Positions 59,342-64,000 of a stretch of 64,000 nucleotides of DNA are shown here, in pieces; position 1 is the first letter of the stretch, and every line of letters starts with the position of its first letter. The notes below the pieces were generated by a model that saw only the letters and a list, made by a program, of their open reading frames with translations, was not told the origin of the DNA and did not search any database. This DNA comes from VXYL01 sp965208525 (GTDB taxonomy: Bacteria > Pseudomonadota > Gammaproteobacteria > Pseudomonadales > Azotimanducaceae), in NCBI GenBank assembly GCA_965208525.1, contig OZ242340.1, forward strand, positions 2,294,001 to 2,358,000. Direction: 5' to 3'. The position numbers were made by a program, and so were the translations under genes.

Positions 59342-60084
59342 GCGTCGCTCGATCGATGCCGATGCAGCTGCAACAGCATCCGTTCAGGACTGTCAAGTGC
59401 GAGGTCGACGTCCTCCCGTAGTCGGTCAGACCATTGCGCATGTAGGCGAAGAAAGGAATCGACACGAGCCGCTGAGGGAGGTCGTGGCAGCAGGAATCCG
59501 CCGGTGGGATGGGGAGGCAGAACCTGTTGCATAGGCCGTACCCCCCATGCGAGCGCCTTTCGCTCAATGCCCGTGGGACCGTCAGCAGGGCCAAGTGGCC
59601 AACTGCACTCGGTGCTGGCAAGGATTGGGAGCGGCCACCAGTCGCGGTCAATGAGGGCGATTCCGTGCAACGCAGCATAGCTCCGAAGTTCGTACGAAGC
59701 CGTGCCGATCCCGCCGAAGACTCGGATCACAGGTCTCGACAAACCGGCTGCCCCGAAGGCCAGATAGTAGTCGTCCGTCGCCGCCTTGAAGCGTAACAGC
59801 TCGTTCTTGGGGAATGCGCCGCGGTAGGCCTTCCACTCAGCGAGGACGATTGCATCCGAGCAGGCGAAGGTCGAATCGACTTGGTGCAGTAAGCCGCTCA
59901 GCGACCTGAAGCCCAACACGTGGTAACCCCCAGGTACGGATTCCATGGGAATGCCACGCTCGGCAAGTCGCGCGTTTACGGTAGTTTCCCAGACGCGTCC
60001 GCGCGCTGGCCCGGCGGCATGGACGATCTCCTGTTGCGCGAGGAGGAATAGATCCAGGCAAAGAGCTGTGAAGCTAGCCAACAC
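59338..60084 (-). CDS. Putative PD-(D/E)XK-type nuclease
   Basis: A 248-residue protein. Its N-terminal 110 residues fit a restriction-endonuclease-like core: GRVWE (E33 in the first helix), HQVD (D70), then SDAIVLAEWKAYRG with the E-x-K (E83, K85), followed by a helix with FKAATDDYYLAFG. A beta-alpha continuation (SRPVIRVFGGIGTASYELRSYAALHGIALIDRDWWPLP) is also typical of the fold. The C-terminal part is unassigned. It starts at GTG 60084, which overlaps the ATPase stop by one base (TAGTG). The motif reading is by eye and needs structural confirmation. Confidence 0.6.
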   Translation of the reverse strand: MLASFTALCLDLFLLAQQEIVHAAGPARGRVWETTVNARLAERGIPMESVPGGYHVLGFRSLSGLLHQVDSTFACSDAIVLAEWKAYRGAFPKNELLRFKAATDDYYLAFGAAGLSRPVIRVFGGIGTASYELRSYAALHGIALIDRDWWPLPILASTECSWPLGPADGPTGIERKALAWGVRPMQQVLPPHPTGGFLLPRPPSAARVDSFLRLHAQWSDRLREDVDLALDSPERMLLQLHRHRSSDA

Positions 60085-61415
60085 TAGTCGTCCCAGAGAT
60101 TCGATCGAGTAGGATCGGCTTTTGACGCCGGAAAACCGTATTCCTCACCATCGTCCGCAGCGAGGCTGTCGAGAACGTCGATGGCCCGCTTTCCGTCGAT
60201 GACCTCCCAGTTCGCTTCAGCCCCGGTCTCGATGAGGGCACTCGCCTTGCGCAGGATGTCGCGTGGCTTCCCGCCGGAGCGAAGGTGCAGTGCTTCTATG
60301 GCATCCGCGGTAAACGGATACAGTGGGAGATCCTCTGGGGGATCCTCAACACGAAATGCCTTCAAGTAGCTCAAAAGCAGCCCATTAACGTGGTCTATGT
60401 CGTCGAGGGAGCGCAATATGACCACGCGATGCCGATTCTCTTCACGATCATGGTCATAACTTGGAAGGTCGGCTAGCCGCCATTCCGTACCGATGGCCGT
60501 GGTTGCACGAGGATGCATCGTGACCACGCAGCTCAGCATGTCGGACATGGGCTGCAACTCGAGGATGTAATCACGAAACCGTTCCGTTTCGAGAGTTCGT
60601 TTCTGACGTGACGTCGTGGTTGAAGCGAAGTCCTCCAACTGGTCGCAGCACAATAGGACGTGCTGGATTCCAGCCGCCTTAGCGAAGATCAGGAGGGTCG
60701 CAAGATAGATGGCGCCGCTACGGGTTCGCTTGGTCGGGGTGGTCTTGTCGACGAATTGGCCCAGCTTTTGAGCGTCACCAGCGCAGAGTAGGTGCAGGAA
60801 GTCCTCGACGGGGGGGCCGAGAGTTCGGCCTCGCAGGTTTTCTTGTTCCCGCAGAACGAGTTCGACGAGTTCATCCGTCTCGTCGGTAGCCGTGACGTCG
60901 ACCAGCCGGTTACGCAGGCGCTCAGCTAGCGTTGGCGTTTCGTCGTCACGCTTGAACCGACACGCGTATCGAGCCGCCTCATAGAACACCGCATTCAGGG
61001 AGCGTGCGTTCGCCATGTCAAACGACGCAAGTACGGCGCAGAGAGGGTGTTCGTCGGCATCTTCTTCCTCCAAGCCCGTCCGGATGAAGATGTCGCGGCC
61101 GAAGTCCTCGTTGACCTTCTCCACGAGATACTGCATGAGGCTAGACTTGCCAAACCCTCTTGCATCACCTTCGAGGCCCACGCCGAGCGACCAGAGGTAC
61201 CCAAAGCGAAGCCCGCTGTAGGCGGCGCCAAGAACGAACTTCTCGGCGGCCTCCTCGACCTGGCCGGGCAACACGTCGGGATCGAACAGCAAGCCGTTCT
61301 CCCTGAGGTCGGTACCGCCAAGCCGAGCGATCGCCTCGTGAGGGAAGGGGTTCGACTTCAGCTTCCATCGTCTCTTGGTCCAGACGATCTTGGGTTTGCG
61401 TGAGGAGCTGGGCAT
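60084..61415 (-). CDS. P-loop ATPase (AAA/ORC-like)
   Basis: A 443-residue ATPase. KLKSNPFPHEAIARLGG near the N-terminus is the NPF-type lead-in seen in ORC/STAND-like ATPases. Walker A is GDARGFGKS (83-91) and Walker B is HVLLCCDQLED (252-262). A sensor-like CVVTMHPRATTAIGTEW and a C-terminal helical region (PFTADAIEALHLRSGGKPRDILRKASALIE) resemble the lid/winged-helix of that class. ATG 61415 has AGGAG upstream and lies 2 nt after the preceding stop. It is probably the motor or sensor of the cassette, controlling the downstream nuclease. Confidence 0.8.
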   Translation of the reverse strand: MPSSSRKPKIVWTKRRWKLKSNPFPHEAIARLGGTDLRENGLLFDPDVLPGQVEEAAEKFVLGAAYSGLRFGYLWSLGVGLEGDARGFGKSSLMQYLVEKVNEDFGRDIFIRTGLEEEDADEHPLCAVLASFDMANARSLNAVFYEAARYACRFKRDDETPTLAERLRNRLVDVTATDETDELVELVLREQENLRGRTLGPPVEDFLHLLCAGDAQKLGQFVDKTTPTKRTRSGAIYLATLLIFAKAAGIQHVLLCCDQLEDFASTTTSRQKRTLETERFRDYILELQPMSDMLSCVVTMHPRATTAIGTEWRLADLPSYDHDREENRHRVVILRSLDDIDHVNGLLLSYLKAFRVEDPPEDLPLYPFTADAIEALHLRSGGKPRDILRKASALIETGAEANWEVIDGKRAIDVLDSLAADDGEEYGFPASKADPTRSNLWDD

Positions 61416-61417
61416 GT

Positions 61418-62686
61418 TTACTCCTTGTCTCGTCGAGGGACGAGGCTCATTGAATGGTAGTGTCTGACGCCGCGCGACGTCTCGACTCGAAGTGGCAGTT
61501 CAGTTGGTGGCACGTTGCCGTACTGTGCCGGATCGATGTTGACTCCGAACGGAACGTGGACGTCCGGATCGTTCCCAAGCAACGTGATGAGGGCACGATC
61601 GAACACCGTGTCTGGAACCAACAGTCGGTGGCATGCTGCAGCACGGACCCGATAGATGGGAACCCAGAGAGATCGAGAGGGGTTGTCTTTGCGCACGTCG
61701 TCGTACGCCGCACGGAGCGCGTCGACGACGCGAGTGATTTGGTTGCTGCCGGTTCTTCGCTCGGCGCGAATCGTGCCGTCGTCGCTCACATGCAATGTGG
61801 CGGTTGGCCAAAGGCGGAGGGCCGTGGGACCAGGAACGTGATAAGAGAAGCTTGCGATTCCGAGGAATCTGGTCCAGCGACGTAGGATTTCCTGACTGAT
61901 GTAGTCCAAAGTGGTACCGGCTTGTCGAAATGCGAGCTTAACTAGCGCCTCCTCGCAAGCGTGGACGAAGTCCTGATTGCGGCGAAATGGGTTCGGTCGG
62001 TCCCGCTCTTGGGCACTCTGCTGAATGCCGGCGACATAGGAAGTGATTCCAGCTCGAACTTCGGATGCCGTCGCGGACCAGCCGAGTCCGCCCATCTCCA
62101 CTGCTGCGCTTACTCGTTCGACCAAAAACGCGGTGTAGCGTTCGTGGGTTCGCGGCAATGGCAGCTGACCCCACTGGGCGAGTGGTACCACAAGACCGGC
62201 GGGGTTGATTGCCTGCAGAAACCCACCAAACTGGGGATGTGTTGCCCATAGCATTTTCATCAGTTCGTCATACCCGCGTCTGGGATTCTCTTGCAGGACC
62301 CGCGCCCAGCCCTCGCCTGCATCAGTTACCTCGAAGGTCGTGTTCTTGTACGCCTGGGCAGCTCGGGCGGACGACGGAAGCATGGCAGGGACGACCAGCC
62401 CGAGCCGCATCAGTTCCTTCAAGGACTCCGTGGCATTCCGCACGTATCGCTTTGGATCGTGCTGGGCCAACTGGAATGTGGCGGTGTTGCCGGTACCGGG
62501 TTGATTTCGGCGCAGTTCAATCATGTGCGCGACGAGCTGGCGACGGATTTCCTCAAATGTGGAGCCTGCCGTCACCGCGCGATTGGCGACCTCAAGAAAC
62601 GACAGCTCCTGCAGCCGGGGAATGCTCCGGCCGGCGGGGGGCATGGGCGGGCACACGCCGCCCGGCTTAGTCGGTCGGTTCATCAT
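61418..62686 (-). CDS. Unknown protein of the nuclease/ATPase cassette
   Basis: A 422-residue protein without recognisable enzymatic motifs. The N-terminal region (LSFLEVANRAVTAGSTFEEIRRQLVAHMIELRRN, then TESLKELMRLGLVVPAM and NTTFEVTDAGEGWARVL) looks like a winged-helix DNA-binding arrangement. The middle is helical (ACEEALVKLAFRQAGTTLDYISQEILRRWTRFLGI). The C-terminal part carries beta strands (TLHVSDDGTIRAERRTGS, PIYRVRAAACHRLLVPDTVFDRAL). It starts at ATG 62686, overlapping the small upstream gene by 4 nt, and precedes the ATPase by 2 nt. It may be a specificity or recognition subunit. Confidence 0.65.
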   Translation of the reverse strand: MMNRPTKPGGVCPPMPPAGRSIPRLQELSFLEVANRAVTAGSTFEEIRRQLVAHMIELRRNQPGTGNTATFQLAQHDPKRYVRNATESLKELMRLGLVVPAMLPSSARAAQAYKNTTFEVTDAGEGWARVLQENPRRGYDELMKMLWATHPQFGGFLQAINPAGLVVPLAQWGQLPLPRTHERYTAFLVERVSAAVEMGGLGWSATASEVRAGITSYVAGIQQSAQERDRPNPFRRNQDFVHACEEALVKLAFRQAGTTLDYISQEILRRWTRFLGIASFSYHVPGPTALRLWPTATLHVSDDGTIRAERRTGSNQITRVVDALRAAYDDVRKDNPSRSLWVPIYRVRAAACHRLLVPDTVFDRALITLLGNDPDVHVPFGVNIDPAQYGNVPPTELPLRVETSRGVRHYHSMSLVPRRDKE

Positions 62687-62991
62687 GCGGCGACCTCGCT
62701 CGTTGGAACGCGGCGCCTGCCAAAGGCTCTCTTGGAGAAAACGGTCACCACAGCGGTCCCCCGCACCACTAGACGGTCGCCTGGATGGGCCGCCGAGTAG
62801 AGGTAACGAGTGCCGGGCACTGTTCGCATCCCCGCCAACCGGCGCCACCTTCGCGGGTGGGACCGGATGCGAGCGGACCCGGCAATTCGGCGGACAGCGG
62901 CGACTGCCTCACTTGTCGTGGCGAAGCGGCCCACCCGATCCCAGAAGCGATCCACGGCGTGAAGCGTTACTTGAAGCGCGACGCGATTCAT
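62683..62991 (-). CDS. Small basic protein, DUF4258/toxin-like
   Basis: A 102-residue basic protein, first gene of the cassette. LHAVDRFWDRVG near the start and RLVVRGTAVVTVFSKR near the end recall the H-x-x-x-R ... VVTV layout of DUF4258/RelE-like small proteins. The similarity is weak and judged by eye. It could be an RNase-type toxin, a regulator or an accessory subunit. ATG 62991 has GGAG nearby, and its stop overlaps the next gene (ATGATGA). Confidence 0.55.
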   Translation of the reverse strand: MNRVALQVTLHAVDRFWDRVGRFATTSEAVAAVRRIAGSARIRSHPRRWRRLAGMRTVPGTRYLYSAAHPGDRLVVRGTAVVTVFSKRAFGRRRVPTSEVAA

Positions 62992-63423
62992 CTCAATCTC
63001 CGGTCAGTCCTTGGTGCGCAGCTTGGCATTTAATTCGCATGAAGTCAATACCGACGAATCACATCTCGTAGCTTGCGAGACCATAAATCGACAAGCCTTT
63101 TGGTTCGTGCTCGGATAGCGCGTAGATTGCGCCGCGTGCTCATCGGCGATGGTGCTCGGGATGATCCCCATTGGACGGCACCGCGCTAGGTGGCGCGGAT
63201 CGACGTTGAGCGGCGCCCGCTGCGCGACCGCGCGACCTAAGCGGCGATGGTTCGATGGGCGGCGACGGCAATCACCTGCGGGCGATGCTGCGATCTGAAG
63301 ATGCCCCGGGGCTCGAGGCCGTGGACCGTATGCTCGTGGAGGCGGCGATTGCGCTTTTCGGCTTGCGGGATGGTGGCGGCAAGTCGTGCATCGGGGACGT
63401 CGGTGCGATGAGTCGCACCCTCC
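62992..63423. other. Upstream flank of the nuclease/ATPase cassette
   Basis: This stretch is AT-richer at 63030-63110 and becomes GC-rich again after about 63130. The promoter of the cassette should lie just above 62991. I see no convincing gene; minus- and plus-strand frames here lack family features. Confidence 0.3.
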
Positions 63424-63485
63424 GCCCCGTCACTACCTCCGCCGGCGCCCTTCGGGCGGCGGCGGAGTTCCGGTAGTGACGGGGC
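63424..63485. repeat. Strong 62-nt three-stem hairpin
   Basis: A 13-bp perfect outer stem pairs 63424-63436 with 63473-63485. A 7-bp stem (CTCCGCC/GGCGGAG) and an inner GCCC-TTC-GGGC lie inside, with a 5-nt bulge on the 3' side. There is no T-tract. It could be a terminator-like or folded-DNA target site. Confidence 0.6.
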
Positions 63486-63572
63486 GCAAAGGCGGCATTC
63501 GGGCCGGTGGCGGCAGTGGCGGCCAGCGATTCGGTAAGAAAAAAGCTGATGATGGCGTGATGACGCGCCGCT

Positions 63573-64000
63573 ATGATGCCTCGCATCACCCTGTCGCCCT
63601 TTGGCGACGTGGCTGGGCAAGAGGCCCGGCGTGATGGCGTCACCGACAATGAGGTGACGACCCAGTGCCTCGCTGCAGACGCTGCAGCACAGGCGGTCGA
63701 CGCATCGCAAGGCACGGCTCGCCACATCCGCGGTAGCGCGCGGATGGGGGCGATGCCACCGAGACCTGGGGACTGCCGTGAGGGCGCGGAGTCAGTCGCG
63801 TCGCCGGAGAGTCGATCCGGCGTTTGGCGGGAACCAGGTCACGGCGCGAGACTTCGCGCGGACGGGGAGCGATCCCCGTCGTTGCCCACGAAAGCGAGGG
63901 GCAGCGTGCGGAGCCTCGGGTGCCGAGAGGCTGGCGGGCCGATGTCGAGAGACACGCCGCGGCTGCCGCAGGAGACGGCAAGGGAAGACGCGTCGACGGA
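63573..64000 (+). CDS. Open reading frame truncated by the window edge (possible group II intron ORF start)
   Basis: From ATG 63573 a frame stays open for at least 142 codons to the end of the window (MMPRITLSPFGDVAGQEARR, then Arg/Gly/Pro-rich sequence including SGVWREPGHGARLRADGERS and GGPMSRDTPRLPQETARED). The composition is unlike a normal globular protein. The later part vaguely recalls the extended leader of group II intron reverse transcriptases, but no RT motif is inside the window. It may also be non-coding structured RNA. Confidence 0.25.
   Translation, partial: MMPRITLSPFGDVAGQEARRDGVTDNEVTTQCLAADAAAQAVDASQGTARHIRGSARMGAMPPRPGDCREGAESVASPESRSGVWREPGHGARLRADGERSPSLPTKARGSVRSLGCREAGGPMSRDTPRLPQETAREDAST

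Noticed and set aside
58715..62991. A transposon of the Tn7/TniB type, because of the ATPase and nuclease
   Set aside because: No DDE transposase, TnsD/TniQ-like zinc-finger protein or terminal inverted repeats were found.
63237..63725. Minus-strand frames at the right end as genes
   Set aside because: They cross the strong hairpin, are Arg/His/Ala-rich and show no recognisable motif.

Overview
The window is about 64 kb of high-G+C, gene-dense bacterial DNA, most likely from a gammaproteobacterium. The evidence is a wbpV-wbpL-wbpM-like O-antigen module, ThrH beside a prpBCD 2-methylcitrate block, MafB/YceF, NadA, OmpA/autotransporter-type outer-membrane genes, lipoproteins and dispersed palindromic (REP-like) repeats. 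The many SDRs, a CaiB/BaiF CoA-transferase, an LLM oxidoreductase, a sulfatase, TauD- and PhyH-type dioxygenases and a dehalogenase-like hydrolase suggest a catabolically versatile, marine or symbiont-like lifestyle (inference). I see no rRNA, tRNA, CRISPR array, transposase or phage structural gene.

Layout. 0-4.2 kb holds a TauD-type dioxygenase, a type I sulfatase, a thioredoxin-fold protein and an APS reductase. 4.5-8.6 kb is thrH-prpB-prpC-prpD for propionyl-CoA disposal. 8.8-12.9 kb is a translationally coupled pair, an OmpA/TSP3 protein and an Ig-repeat autotransporter-like protein. 13.1-20.5 kb is housekeeping and accessory metabolism: LLM oxidoreductase, SMUG1-type uracil glycosylase, MafB, a class III aminotransferase, a Gfo/Idh/MocA dehydrogenase and two divergent SDRs. 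20.6-23.1 kb has an ATP-grasp protein, a hicAB locus whose hicA is frameshifted, and nadA. 23.2-27.3 kb is the wbpVLM-like sugar module. 27.3-33.6 kb has hydrolases, an SDR, a GNAT enzyme, a cupin and a tandem-domain CoA-transferase.

33.7-47.1 kb is the most striking part. About eleven minus-strand genes encode lipoproteins, a TPR-type membrane protein, a PEGA protein fused to an FGE-like domain, a small exported protein, a TolQ/ExbB/MotA-like channel, a degenerate Hsp70/actin-fold protein and two von Willebrand A proteins. The single N-terminal membrane helix of each vWA protein resembles that of TolR/ExbD. I interpret this as an undescribed, ion-motive-force-powered cell-envelope machine. 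A TPR/TonB-C-terminal protein follows at 47.5-48.9 kb.

49.2-58.3 kb returns to ordinary genes: a conserved hypothetical, a tandem DUF1330 protein, a purine nucleoside permease-like lipoprotein, two transporters, an HSL-type esterase, a PhyH dioxygenase, TusA and a gamma-glutamylcyclotransferase-like protein.

58.7-63.0 kb is a visibly less G+C-rich, tightly overlapping five-gene minus-strand cassette: a small DUF4258-like protein, an unknown protein, a P-loop ATPase, a PD-(D/E)XK nuclease-like protein and a zinc-ribbon/wHTH protein. It looks like a horizontally acquired defence or DNA-transaction module and is the second main candidate for a new system. The last kilobase holds a strong hairpin and an open frame running off the edge, possibly the start of a group II intron.
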